DNA of 64,000 nucleotides, from NCBI GenBank assembly GCA_905182985.1, contig CAJJDN010000027.1:321468-385467 (forward strand), in the 5' to 3' direction. The notes below the pieces were generated by a model. The model did no database searches, was not told where the DNA came from, and saw only the letters and a program-made list of their open reading frames with translations. Shown here piece after piece: positions 22,989 to 36,063 of the stretch. A program made the translations under genes and the position numbers. Each line of letters opens with the position of its first letter. Position 1 is the first letter of the stretch. The DNA is from Paramecium sonneborni (lineage: Eukaryota; Ciliophora; Oligohymenophorea; Peniculida; Parameciidae).

Positions 22989-24543
22989 TGATTTCAATCT
23001 AAAATCTATTTTAACTTGACTTTTTTTTATCATTCAATAATTTATTATATCAATTTAATGCTCCATGAGTATGATCTTATTGATCAAGAAACTTTAAAAA
23101 GAGATCAGTAACTGAATGGTTTGTTAATCAAAATTAGAGAAGACATTATGAAAGGCTATGTTGTCGAAGTTAAAACAAAAACTCAAACTTATCATTAAGT
23201 AAAAATATTGTTCAAATTAGTTAGAAAATAATTCAAAATAAAATTCAGGAGTCTCATCTATTAATAATTCCTTAATAAAAGATCCAAGATTAAATTTAAA
23301 TGAAATTGATAAAATTAAAAACATAGATGAAACCATTTTATAATCATAACGTGATAATCAGTAAATTATTCGATTGACAAATTCAATAAGTTANTTATAT
23401 ATTCATGAATAAGGCATTTTACATAGAGATTTAAAACCAGATAATATATTATAGAGAAATGACACTTAAAAATACGTTATTATAGATTTTGGATTAGCTG
23501 ATTTATATAGAGAAGATGGATAGTATTTATTTAAAAAATGTGGAACTCCAGGATATTGTGCACCAGAAATACTATGGAATTAAAATTATGATTACAAAGT
23601 GGATGTATATAGTCTTGGAGTGATTCTGTATTAAATGTTAACAGGATTAAATCCCTTCTATTCTAAAAACTATGATGACAGAGTTATGCTTAACAAAGAG
23701 TCTAAATTTGATTATGGTAAAGTTAAAGTTTCTTATGATGCTCTTGATTTATTATAAGGAATGTTAAACAGAAATCCTTAAAAAAGATTGAGTGCAAAAG
23801 AGGCTTTAAATCATCGTTATTATTTGTAATAGTAAAAACAATCTTATCATGTACCTTCAATTTCTCATCTATCTGATACACTTATGAATACAGGAAGTTA
23901 GATATCATCACCTAGATTAGAGAGCCATTTCAACTTTTTTGAAATTGGGGAATTTTCTAGTCGATATACTAGTCCATTACTTTCTCCTAAATTAAGTCCA
24001 AGATTTGATGAATTAGATAAGGAAATTTTAAATCATCATAATATTTACAGTTGTCATATTTCTAATTTGAAATTACCTAAATAACAAATCAATCATGAAC
24101 AATTCTTAGAGAATTTAATGTAAAAATAAAAGGTTTGATGATTTCAATCTAAAATCTATTTTAACTTGACTTTTTTTTATCATTCAATAATTTATTATAT
24201 CAATTTAATGCTCCATGAGTATGATCTTATTGATCAAGAAACTTTAAAAAGAGATCAGTAACTGAATGGTTTGTTAATCAAAATTAGAGAAGACATTATG
24301 AAAGGCTATGTTGTCGAAGTTAAAACAAAAACTCAAACTTATCATTAAGTAAAAATATTGTTCAAATTAGTTAGAAAATAATTCAAAATAAAATTCAGGA
24401 GTCTCATCTATTAATAATTCCTTAATAAAAGATCCAAGATTAAATTTAAATGAAATTGATAAAATTAAAAACATAGATGAAACCATTTTATAATCATAAC
24501 GTGATAATCAGTAAATTATTCGATTGACAAATTCAATAAGTTA
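22245..24543. repeat. Exact 1149-bp direct duplication around a single N (assembly artefact)
   Basis: Bases 22245-23393 are repeated exactly at 23395-24543, with an N at 23394. It creates a false second kinase C-lobe (23395-24138, lacking the N-lobe) and a false truncated first copy of the TPR gene (23058-23393). Real order: PH kinase, then 69 bp, then the TPR gene. The cleanest locus is obtained by removing one copy and the N. Confidence 0.9.
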
Positions 24544-25647
24544 ATCTCCTCCTAAAGTTAAAAGTGATATTTTTAAACCAATTGTCTTAGACTAACATTT
24601 ATAATCTGAATAAACATTTTTATCTATTCCAAGTAAACCAGATATTCTTTAAAATCCTAATACATTTAATAAACAATTAGATAATATTGAAGCTTAATAA
24701 GATTCAGGTAATTGTCTTGATTTCATTAAAATACTCAAAAAAATTTAATCAGAAATTAAAGACTCCATGTTAAAAAATATTCATTCCAGTAATACATTAA
24801 TATCTTATGGAATACAAATGGTTAGAACTTTATGCTTATTAACTAAATTTTATAAATAAGCTGCTGATTTTACTCATGCAATAAGGTCATTAAAATAGAT
24901 AAAAAGAATGTTTAAAATATCTGATCCCAATTTAATAGGAAAATTGAAAATAGAATTAGGAAAATTATAATTCCTCAATTAATCCTATCATCTTGCTCAA
25001 AAATCCTTTTATTAAGCACTTTTACATTATGAATAATTATAATGGAAACAAGAAATTGCATACATCTTACTATGGATGGCTAAAATAAATTCTTGGACAA
25101 GTATTTTTATAAACTTATATTCCAGAGAATTTTGAATCTTCTAAAAAGATGGTTTATGGAGCTATTGCTATTTTAAAAGAGTATCTTCCAGATGATGATG
25201 AATAAATAGCAGAAGCTTATGTTGTTTTAGGAGAAAATAGTTACATAGCCAAAAATTCTGATTAAGCATTGGAATTTTTAATGAAAGCTAAATAAATTAA
25301 GTTTAAGAAATATAATACATACAAGCATATCAGATTTGTAGAAGTATATAATTTAGTAGCATTGACTTATGGATTAGTTCCAGACATTTAATAATCTCTA
25401 AGTTACTTCTTATAAGCTTTATAATGTTTTGAGTACTCCATATTAATAATATAGATATAATTGTGTTCAGCGAGCATAAATTCTCAATAATCTTGCTGTG
25501 ATATATTAATCAATAGGCAACACTGAAAAGGCTTAAAAATGTAATTAAAAAGCAAAACAAATTTATTCTTCATTTTCACAAAATAAACATCTTTAAATTG
25601 ATAGATTAATCTAAAATTAAACTTTTCTATTTTAATAATAATAATGA
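24208..25647 (+). CDS. TPR-like repeat protein
   Basis: ATG 24208 (MLHEYDLIDQETLKRDQQ; the artefact copy starts at 23058) to TGA 25645-25647. Introns: 24349-24370 (22 nt), 25101-25125 (25 nt), 25433-25454 (22 nt). The N-terminal 150 residues are Asn/Gln-rich and likely disordered. The C-terminal half is helical and shows tetratricopeptide-type repeats, clearest at SYFLQALQCFEYN and ILNNLAVIYQSIGNTEKAQK, with others such as YVVLGENSYIAKNSDQALEF. TPR arrays bind partner proteins; the partner is unknown. It lies 69 bp behind the PH kinase in the same direction once the artefact is collapsed. I see no enzymatic motif. Confidence 0.7.
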
Positions 25648-25733
25648 GATTTATGAATATATTATGTCTATTTATTTTAGTTTATAAAACATTAATATAC
25701 ATTTTAAATAATCTAAAAATGAAATTAATAAAT

Positions 25734-26996
<1,263 letters not shown>

Positions 26997-27058
26997 TTTA
27001 ATTAATAATATTTATAGATGTGGGTAATGGGGATTTGTTTATATAATTAAATTTAAAT
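26997..27058. promoter_or_regulatory. 62-bp bidirectional promoter region (actin / DAW1)
   Basis: Only 62 bp separate the start codons of actin (minus) and DAW1 (plus). Both genes must draw their core promoters and 5' UTRs from this AT-rich spacer or from each other's coding sequence. No TATA-type or other named element stands out. Confidence 0.6.
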
Positions 27059-28530
27059 ATGAAGCTGAAGAGGTTTCTATTGAGATACTATCCTCCTGGA
27101 ATAATTTTAGAGTATATTAGAAGTAATGGAGAATAGGAGACAAAGTCTATAGATTTATTAAATCTTAGCAATGAGTATGAATGATTATATATGGATAGCA
27201 CTGATGTAGATCAATTGGTTGATGAAATAGTAATGGAGGAACCTATTATATCAGAAAATAGAAAGCCATAATTAGCAGCATTGATTCGAAGTATGAACAC
27301 AATTAATATAGAACTAATTGAGAAGATAGAATCAAAAAAAGAACAATCATTTGAGTTATTCAAGACATTGAAAGCACATATGTTACCATTAACAAATTGT
27401 GCATTCAATAAAAATGGTGATAAGTATTGATTACACTATGTAGATTCATTACAGGTAGTTATGATAGAACATGTAAAGTATGGGACACATTCACAGGAGA
27501 ATAATTAGTCTCTTTGGAAGGTCATAAGAATGTAGTATATTGTATAGCATTCAATAATCCTTTTGGGTATTATAAAATAATCAAATCATTATAGTGATCG
27601 TGTAGTAACAGGTTCATTTGATAAAACTGCTAAAATTTGGGATGCTAATTCAGGAAAGTGTTTATAAACTCTAGTAGGTCATCAATATGAAATAGTATGC
27701 ATTTCATTTGATCCTCATTCTTTACTTGTAGGAACAGGATCTATGGATAAAACTGCAAGATTATGGGATGTTGAATCAGGTAAATAAGTAGCTAGATTGG
27801 ATGGACATGAAGGTGAAATTGTTAGTTTGCATTTTAATTCTGATGGTGATAAATTACTTACAGGTTCTTTTGATAAAACTGCTATGGTAAATACAGATTA
27901 TATAAAATCTAGATTTGGGATGTAAGATCTGGAGAATGTATTCATATTCTAGATGAACATACAGGAGAAATCTCTAGTACTTAATTTGAATTTACAGGAG
28001 ATTATTGTGCTACTGGATCTATAGATAAGTAATCTTTTATATTTTCATATTTAGAACTTGTAAAATATGGGATATTAAAACTGGAAAGTGTATTGAAACT
28101 CTTAGGGGACATCAAGATGAAGTTTAAGATATCTGTTTTAATTCTACAGGTTTCTATTTATTTATTTATTATTCTAAGGAACTAGATTAGTTACTGTTTC
28201 TGCTGATGCAACAGGCAGACTCTACAATGTCCATTCTGGATAATGTATTGCTTAACTCTTAGGACACAAAGGAGAAATCTCTAAAGTTGCATTTAATCCA
28301 TCTGGAAATAAAATCATTACTGCCAGTGCAGATAATACTTCAAGAATTTTGTAATCTTTATACTTAAAACTTTCAGCTCAGAAACTGGAGAGTGTCTTCA
28401 AGTCTTACAAGGTCATACTGATGAAATATTTAGTTGTGCATTCAATTATGAAGGAGATATCATTATCACCGGATCTAAAGATAATACATGCAAAATTTGG
28501 AAAGAAGTTAATCTTTAGGTTAAAAAATGA
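27059..28530 (+). CDS. DAW1: WD40 dynein assembly factor DAW1 (ODA16/WDR69)
   Basis: ATG 27059 to TGA 28528-28530, spliced through seven introns (24, 20, 28, 26, 26, 29 and 26 nt at 27175, 27424, 27567, 27887, 28029, 28150 and 28351). The N-terminus [19 protein letters not shown] and the block [15 protein letters not shown] match the distinctive start of DAW1/ODA16. A full WD40 propeller follows, with eight repeats of the GH..WD type (for example [40 protein letters not shown]). DAW1 is the cargo adaptor that links outer-arm dynein to intraflagellar transport for import into cilia. It is divergently paired with an actin gene. No missing repeat or damaged motif was seen. Confidence 0.9.
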
Positions 28531-28681
28531 CTCTTTCCATATATCTATATATATTTATCAAATCTTCTATGGATGCGATACTCTTTTACTATCGCATTTC
28601 TCTTTACTTATTCCATTCTTCTATTACATTAGTTGTTAAAATAATAAAAATTACAAAAATATAATGAAGAGAAAATATCTA

Positions 28682-28912
28682 TCAATAAAAAAAATCGATA
28701 ACTAAAATTAGATATATAAATCTTTTAGAAAAAACTATTTAGTATTTAGAATTTGTAACTCTTTGTTCATTTTCTTTAAATGCTTTAATTTTTGATTAAA
28801 GAGAATCAATAATTTCTAAAAATATTTGATATTCAAAAGGATTTTATGATAATTATTATTATAATAAAATTGATGCTATATAATTAATTAAATTATAAAT
28901 GAATGACACCAT
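28682..28912 (-). CDS. Small hypothetical ORF
   Basis: A 76-codon frame from ATG 28912 to TGA 28682-28684 in an otherwise gene-free gap. It starts with a hydrophobic stretch (MVSFIYNLINYIASILL), continues with a charged helical segment (EIIDSLQSKIKAFKENEQRV) and ends in another hydrophobic run. Its first 14 bases overlap the start of the pseudokinase receptor on the other strand. The middle looks like genuine protein; the ends may be wrong because of missed introns. No family recognised. Confidence 0.3.
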
Positions 28913-30820
28913 ATAAGAATCTGCTTATTTACTCAGCATAGCATATCTACTATTGGGGTTGATTTTTATTTTGCTTGCAATATACAGTATACCATGTCTT
29001 TGGAAAGCTTGGAAATGCAGACAGTTCTTTCCAAAAATATTTTATTTGTTTATTTTAGCAATTTGTTGTGATTAAGCAGCATATTAGCTGCTTTATTTAT
29101 ATTAGGTATTTAAATCTATTTAAAAGGTAATCACAGCAATAAAACAAGAAAAATATGAAAACTCATAAACAGAATCATTCCGCATAATTTTTTTTCAAAC
29201 CATATACATCCCAGATGCAATTTTTTTCGTAATTTATTTTTCATTATTTTGGCAATTCTTAATAATGATGCATCATGGTAGAATAAAAACCGGAAGTATT
29301 TCAGTTGGTATAAAAATTATTAAAATAAGGTAAAAGAAATTGGAATCCGGAACAAGCTAATTCTAAAGTCCGTTTAATATTATATTTATATATAATAAGC
29401 TAAGGAATTGTAATTTGGTAATTTTTGGCTTAAGAATTGTCACCTAAAGCTATAATGATTTGTGACATAGCTGTTAATGCTTCTGTACCAATAATTGTAG
29501 TAATAATGGTTTTGTACTTAAATATAAAATTTTCTGGATCACCTTTTGTTTCCAATAGCTATGAGAGGAGTAACAATAAAATACAATAATTATTGTGGAT
29601 TTGGATTTTACTTAGAATTCCATAATTAGTTGTTAATGTAGTTGTAGTAATTTATGATGAAGATTTAATAAATTTGATGAGTGGAAAATTATAAGTAACT
29701 TTTATTGAATAATTATTATTAATATTGTTTATAGTTGGAGATATTATTATTGTTTAAATTATTCCAGTTTTAATGGCAATGTCTACTGAATTTTTGAGAG
29801 CATTATTAGCTGATCACAACAGAATTAATTAATTATAAAGTGTAGATACTTTTTAAGGAGAATATAACACTTAATAAATAGAACAAGGCAAATTCACTCT
29901 TTAAAATAATAATAGATAATAATCATTATTTTCTGGATTAATATTAAGTGATTTATAAATTTGTGAGATATAATCATTTAGAAGATTTAATGGGTTTGGT
30001 GAAATTAAAATTGCAACTATAAAAAATGATGCTAAAAAATATGCAGTTAGAATTATTTAATTTAAAGAATTAAGTTCTTTCATAATTGATGAAACAAAAC
30101 AAGAAATATCATAAATCAATGATATTAGAAAGGGTTATAAAATTCTTTGGTTTGATTTTAATGAATCAAATATGTATTTGTTATCAAAATTCTAACCAAA
30201 ATTAAATTTAATTAATTTTATTCAAAAAAATTCAGATAATTTAAATGCACAATTAAAAGATATAAAAATGTCTTATAACAATAAATAAATATTGATTCGA
30301 ATTAATATTGCTACTGATTTAATTAAAGCTATCCAAAATTTACATGATCAAAATATAATTCATGGACACTTAAATTCTAATAATGTTTTGGTTTCTGAGA
30401 AATTTAAAATTAAAATTGTAGATTATGGATTAAGAGCTATTAAAAAATATGCTAGTTTGGTGAATGGTTATTGCAATAAGAATGGATTTACAGCACCTGA
30501 ATGTTTAAATGAAAAAGGAAATGTAGTTTTCTATTCAGCCATCAAAGAATCAGACATTTATTCATATGGAATGATTCTCTATCACTTATTTACTGAAACC
30601 ATACCATTTTAAGTAATTATTTTATTTTAAATAGAATATACCTCTAAAAGAACTAGTATAATTAGTTAAAGAATAATAATCTAGACCAAAAATACCAGAA
30701 TCACTTAATTCAAATATTGCAACTTTAATAAGATATTGTTGGTAATCAGATTCAGTTAAAACACCAAATATCAGTTAAATTCTAACAACTTTAAAATAGA
30801 TATCAGAGAGCTTAGAATGA
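28899..30820 (+). CDS. Multi-pass membrane receptor with a pseudokinase domain
   Basis: ATG 28899 (MNDTIQESAYLLSIAY) to TGA 30818-30820, with introns at 29410-29434 (25 nt) and 30613-30634 (22 nt). Residues 1-310 contain about six to seven hydrophobic helices, e.g. LLLGLIFILLAIYSIPCLW, IFYLFILAICC and EQLLLILFIVGDIIIVQ. The C-terminal half is a kinase fold of TKL type: glycine loop NGFGEIKIA, YAVRIIQ (Arg where the catalytic Lys should be), IIHGHLNSNNVLV (HGH instead of HRD), IVDYGL (DYG), FTAPECL, DIYSYGMILYHLFT and RPKIPESL. The catalytic Lys and catalytic Asp are both absent, so it is a pseudokinase. HGxLxSxN plus DYGL resembles the kinase-homology domain of receptor guanylyl cyclases, though no cyclase follows. 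Inferred: a ligand-regulated scaffold or allosteric receptor. Confidence 0.75.
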
Positions 30821-31296
30821 AAACTTATATATATATTCTATATATAGAAATAATAATATATTTGAATATTTTCAAGTCAAATAAACTAAATTCATAAATC
30901 AAGAATAAAAGAAGAGAAAAAAAATCTTTGAAAATTTATAATATCATATTTTCTATAATTTTATTTTAAAGTTAATTTTAAAATAGGCTTCATTTAAAAT
31001 GAAATAGCTTTCTAAATTTGAATGATGGAAATTTAATTAATTGTTTTGCTTTATAATTAATTTCTTCAGATTATCCTTGTCAATCCTTAAAAGTTTCATG
31101 TTCCTTATAAACATTTTTGCAATTAACCAAATTCAATTTCTCTTAAATTTGAAGAAGATTGTTAGAAAAATAAGATATCATAATGTAAAATTAAAAAAAA
31201 TTAATTCTGCATTTTTAAATAAAGTGAACAAATCATACAGACAAGATGGGTTTCATAAATGAAGTACCTTTATTTTAATAACTATTGTCGATTGCT
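30821..31296. other. Intergenic region with one weak ORF
   Basis: AT-rich spacer. A plus-strand frame of 73 codons lies at 31041-31262 (starts MFCFIINFF, hydrophobic then basic). It has no recognisable motif and is not long enough to be convincing in this base composition. Confidence 0.3.
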
Positions 31297-31566
31297 TCAG
31301 AGTATTATTGTTGAAATATTTAATAAACTAAAAAGGTTTATGTTTTTGGTCTAACTTTTTGTCAAAATAATCTTTTCTTTTTTTATAATTTTACCTTTAT
31401 TTGTAAATAAGCTATGATAGCAATTCAATAATTTAACAATAACATTACCTACCATTATCTAACAGTCTAAGATTTCCTTAGAAGCTGTAGCTTCTATTAA
31501 AGATGTTCTTCTAAAAGGATAAATAAAAAGGATGTTTCTCTTAAAAGTTTTTTTTTTGCATTCCAT
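31297..31566 (-). CDS. Small hypothetical ORF
   Basis: An 89-codon frame from ATG 31566 (MECKKKTFKRNILFIYPFRR) to TGA 31297-31299. The middle (SLIEATASKEILDCQIMVG) has varied, protein-like composition; the C-terminus is Lys/Ile-rich. It stands alone, with no supporting neighbour or family. It may be a small gene or an exon of a larger broken one. Confidence 0.3.
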
Positions 31567-33355
31567 CCTATAATTTATACATTATCAAGGTTTGTTTAAC
31601 AGTTATCATAATTTCCAAGATTTTCAAATAATTTTATTCTATTAGAATTTATAATAAATAAGATGAATCAAAGAATTAATTAAAAATGATAAGTTATCCA
31701 CAATTAATTTTTAGCATAATTATTTTATTTATAAAAATACATGTTTTATATCGCCTTATCAGTTACAAAATGAAGATTTAATTAATTCATATAATTGTTT
31801 ACTTAGCCTAGAATTTATTAAGTTTTGATTTTGCATTTAAAGTTTAAAAGATTAGTTAAAACCAAAAAGATGCTGCACATTAATTTTTTATATCTAAGTA
31901 TTTTATTTATTGAACTATTTGGTATGAATAATTTAAAGAATATTAATTGGTTAATTAGTTTAATCCGATTAATTATGGACAATCATTTTAATTTTTCTTT
32001 ATATTTATATAATGATTTAACCTGCATTAAATTTTAATTCTTGCTCCTACAAAATGTTATTTTCAAAATGAAAATCATTATTAATTTTAGCTCTCCTTAT
32101 TTCAACATATATGAAGAAAATCATTAAATCTACTTGGTATGAAAAATTAAATTTCACATTCTTTATCAGGTCTACTGAAACCTCTTTTTAAATATTGATT
32201 GAATAATTAATCGAACTAGGTATTTCTTAAACATAAATGAAATTTCATTAAATTCAAAATTGATATAGGCCGCTTTTTTGGTATTTCGTCTGGCCTAAAA
32301 GTCCATGAGAGCTGAAATAAAAAAAAAATACTTCCAACTAANTTTTATTCTATTAGAATTTATAATAAATAAGATGAATCAAAGAATTAATTAAAAATGA
32401 TAAGTTATCCACAATTAATTTTTAGCATAATTATTTTATTTATAAAAATACATGTTTTATATCGCCTTATCAGTTACAAAATGAAGATTTAATTAATTCA
32501 TATAATTGTTTACTTAGCCTAGAATTTATTAAGTTTTGATTTTGCATTTAAAGTTTAAAAGATTAGTTAAAACCAAAAAGATGCTGCACATTAATTTTTT
32601 ATATCTAAGTATTTTATTTATTGAACTATTTGGTATGAATAATTTAAAGAATATTAATTGGTTAATTAGTTTAATCCGATTAATTATGGACAATCATTTT
32701 AATTTTTCTTTATATTTATATAATGATTTAACCTGCATTAAATTTTAATTCTTGCTCCTACAAAATGTTATTTTCAAAATGAAAATCATTATTAATTTTA
32801 GCTCTCCTTATTTCAACATATATGAAGAAAATCATTAAATCTACTTGGTATGAAAAATTAAATTTCACATTCTTTATCAGGTCTACTGAAACCTCTTTTT
32901 AAATATTGATTGAATAATTAATCGAACTAGGTATTTCTTAAACATAAATGAAATTTCATTAAATTCAAAATTGATATAGGCCGCTTTTTTGGTATTTCGT
33001 CTGGCCTAAAAGTCCATGAGAGCTGAAATAAAAAAAAAATACTTCCAACTAAAAAGCCTCTTATCAATTCGATTAATATAATTTTTATTTCAATCTATTT
33101 TACAGGAGAAGATAACAATTAGTCTTAGAAAATGAATTAGAAAAAATTGCTGAAAAATAATGATGTAAGATGCAAGAACATTTTTGTTATATCTTAATAA
33201 ATTTATAATTTTTATCAATCTTTAAAAACATATATACAATAATTAGAGTTATTATAATGAATTTGTGGCATATTTTTTTTTTAGTTCATTAATCTTAAAA
33301 ACTATAAAAACTAAAAATCTATTATTTATTAAATCGATTTGATATTTGAATCATT
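31567..33355. other. Gene-poor stretch containing an artefactual duplication
   Basis: No gene could be supported. The only frames are a 70-codon plus-strand ORF present twice because of the duplication (31825-32037 and 32536-32748) and a 46-codon minus-strand ORF (32877-33017, starting MDFQARRNTKKAAYI). A conspicuously GC-rich patch lies near 32268-32301, and again 711 bp later, in the artefact copy. Confidence 0.3.
31632..33052. repeat. Exact 710-bp direct duplication around a single N (assembly artefact)
   Basis: Bases 31632-32341 recur exactly at 32343-33052, with an N at 32342. It has the same structure as the duplications at 19606, 22245 and 58909, but here it falls in non-coding sequence. 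It is best treated as one locus counted twice. Confidence 0.9.
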
Positions 33356-34133
33356 TCATTCTATCTATACAACTTTAGGAAACTAGTTAAATTTGTTAAT
33401 TTTACCTTATAAGAATCAAGGCAAGGTTAGCTTGTTGTATATTATTATGTATTTCCTCCTGAATATTGAGGTCCTCTTAATTTTAGAACTGTATTATTAT
33501 TCATTCTAATTGATCGTATTTCAAATGGAATCTCTGATTAAAATTAAGTCTTATCTCCTTAACATATTTAAAATAATTATCCCTGATAATTGCATTCCTC
33601 ATAAAAATCCACGCAAGGTATCAAAATTTCTAGAGTAAAATTTCTAAATCCCCATTATTCTCATCATAAGCTAAAAAAATACCATCATCAAGACCTTAAT
33701 CTAAATGATTTTAAAATTTAATTTTTAACTCAAATTCAGATATTTTCATTTCTTTTTCATAATAAAAAGGCATATCCTTCCAAGTAGTTTTTCCACACAA
33801 ATTTTGATTCCCATCTTAATCAGCTAAAATCTTTTTAAAAATTATATTATCATTAGCAGAAACTTCAAATCCTTCACTATCCCAAGAATCAATTTTATAA
33901 AATGTCACAGAAAATCTTAACAATTAATGAGGAGGAATTTCAAATGTTTTCTCTACAATCTAGTCTAAAATATAATTTCCAATAATTAAATTTCCTGAAC
34001 AGTCGAAAACATTTCCAGGTAGAGACCAACCATGATTCTCACAATCATTCCTATTCTAATCTATGCAATTTTGATATAGAATTATGGGTTATAAAAATAG
34101 TATTTGAATAAAGGAAATAGATCCTAAGGGCAT
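33356..34133 (-). CDS. Secreted beta/gamma-crystallin-like protein, copy 1
   Basis: ATG 34133 (MPLGSISFIQILFLQPIIL, a weak signal sequence) to TGA 33356-33358, with introns at 33660-33682 (23 nt) and 33383-33405 (23 nt). The N-terminal domain has conserved Cys and Trp residues (NDCENHGWSLPGNVFDCSGN) and a strand-rich block with FYKIDSWDSEGFEVSAND. After the first intron (GLDDEQWGFRNFTLEILIPC) comes a beta/gamma-crystallin-like motif pair: CVDFYEECNYQGQLFQ, FEIRSIRMNNNT, LRGPQYSGGN. Such Greek-key domains often bind calcium and are commonly secreted. The crystallin call rests on the FY..CNYQG / EIRSI / YSG pattern. A close inverted paralogue lies at 61069-61847. Function unknown. Confidence 0.65.
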
Positions 34134-35139
34134 TTTAATTAATATTAATTTTAATTTTTAATTTTAAAGAACGCTTAATCACAAAAATTATTTATACATT
34201 GATTAATTTGTAGGGTGATGGTTATAATATTTTAAAGTTTTGTAAGTTAGAATGTATTCTTTTAAATTAAAAAGTTGTCTATTTAAACTTTTAAAAATTA
34301 AAGTTATTTAGTATTATAAATTATACACTCAAAATTACAGATGTAGTGATAAACCACTTATTTTTAATTTGATAATTTTTTCAATTTTAAATCCCGGTAT
34401 TTTTTTAAGTTTAGTTTAATTAAGTCAGATCAGATAAATTAAATAAAAAATAATTTATTATATTATTTTAATGGAACTTATTTATCAGTATTTTAGTATT
34501 TATAAACCAGATTAACTAAAGAATGAGTAAAAAACTTATTAAGATGTATTTAATTATCAAATTATTTTTTTAGGAACAAAAACAGACAAAAAATAAAAAT
34601 ATTGTGCTTTATATTAATTTTCTTCTTAATTTAAATCTTTATCCTTTTAACAGTCTAATCACTCGTTTCACCAGAAAAAAGTTTGCTATAATTTCATACA
34701 CTAATCATTCATTTAACAATTATGTTTTTAAAAATAGCCTTAAAAATAATAAAATTAATTTATATATTTGCGTATGAACTCAATTTGCCTATCATTTAAT
34801 TTGGATTTGATTTTGTTAAATCTTCATTGATTATAAAACAAAGAAAAATTCTTTATTTTAGTTTTATTAATTTTCTGTTTATATTTAAGAACTTTGAGTT
34901 GAGAATAAATTCCCAAAGACTTGAGAATTCTTATTAATCAAATCATTTTTAGCCTTATTTTAATTTTTACTTGTAATTTTTACTTTCTATTTCCTATTCA
35001 AACCTATTCACATTTATTTAACAAATCATTTTCAAAAATAAAGAAATGAAAATATGCAAAAAATATCTTAAATAAATTGATAAGCATGGGATATTTATAT
35101 TTTTATTCTATTAGTCTTTTGAAGTAAAACATTAGAAGG
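34134..35139. other. Intergenic region
   Basis: One kilobase of AT-rich, low-complexity sequence upstream of two divergent genes. I see no reading frame or RNA structure that I would defend. Confidence 0.4.
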
Positions 35140-35817
35140 ATGTCCAAAAATCCATAATAAAATCTAAATTAAGAAATATAGCTTCAAAATTTTCTGATAA
35201 AAAATAATAGATTAGAATTTGAAATAAATTTCTAAAAAAGAAGTGAGAACCAAAAACTAGTAAATATCATAAACCGGATGAATTATAAAGGTCAACGATT
35301 AAATTATAACAACAAATTCAAACAAAGTAATCATTATAACTTCATATTCAATCGATTTCTTTACATCATCTTGATCAAAAGAGAGTAATTGAATAATTAA
35401 TTGACCAAAAAATAAATTGAATTATTAGCTCAAAGTATAAGATATCAAAATATTGAAAAAATTAATGTAAATAGCTTTTTTAAGGGCTTATCAAGATATC
35501 CAGAAATTAAAGATTGAAAACACATAATTGTAAATACATAATGGGTAGATTGTATTAATAAAAATAATACTAAGTCTTAATATATAACAAATATAGGCGT
35601 TAAAAATAATCATTTAAATAAATTAAAAAATGAAATAATTGTTAAGAAGAATTAGATCTATAAAAGCAATGCTAATTCTGAAATTATAAATGCAAGTAAG
35701 ATTCAAGTTAAGAAATTGCAAATAGCCATTGACTCAGAAAATACTTAATTTGATATATAAATTACATTATTTTAGAGGGAAATTTAATTGAAAAATTAGG
35801 AAATTTTAAAGGTTTGA
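35140..35817 (+). CDS. Hypothetical coiled-coil-like protein
   Basis: ATG 35140 (MSKNPQQNLNQEIQLQNFL) to TGA 35815-35817, using a clean 29-nt intron (35467-35495) and a less certain 19-nt one (35530-35548). Without them the frame would stop at 35517. The protein is basic, Asn/Gln/Lys-rich and mostly helical in pattern (KREQLNNQLTKKQIELLAQS, then KIQVKKLQIAIDSE and QREIQLKNQEIL at the end), as in short axonemal or cortical coiled-coil proteins. No named domain. The 19-nt intron is at the lower limit for this organism, so the join needs RNA support. Confidence 0.45.
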
Positions 35818-36063
35818 AATACATAATGATTCAAGTTAGTTCTTAAAATATGACTAAAATATTTTAAAATATTACATTTTCTCAGAGAAATATGAAATAA
35901 ACTAATTTTTATTAAGAGAGTTTTTAAAATGACTAAATTTCATTTTTTATCAAATTAATTTATAATGAAACAATTGTATTGATAATTCTTTTTAGGAATT
36001 ATTTTTAATTGTCAATTGTTATTTGTAAAAACGAATCATTTTATTAAATAGCTTACAATTGTC

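Noticed and set aside
21413..24138. Tandem duplication of the kinase gene
   Set aside because: Exact identity, an internal N and truncation at arbitrary codons mark an assembly duplication.
25101..25125. Frameshift in the TPR gene after INSWT
   Set aside because: A clean 25-nt intron explains the frame change.
31825..32748. Two identical 70-codon ORFs as a repeated small gene
   Set aside because: They are the two copies of the 710-bp artefact, and the single ORF has no protein-like features.
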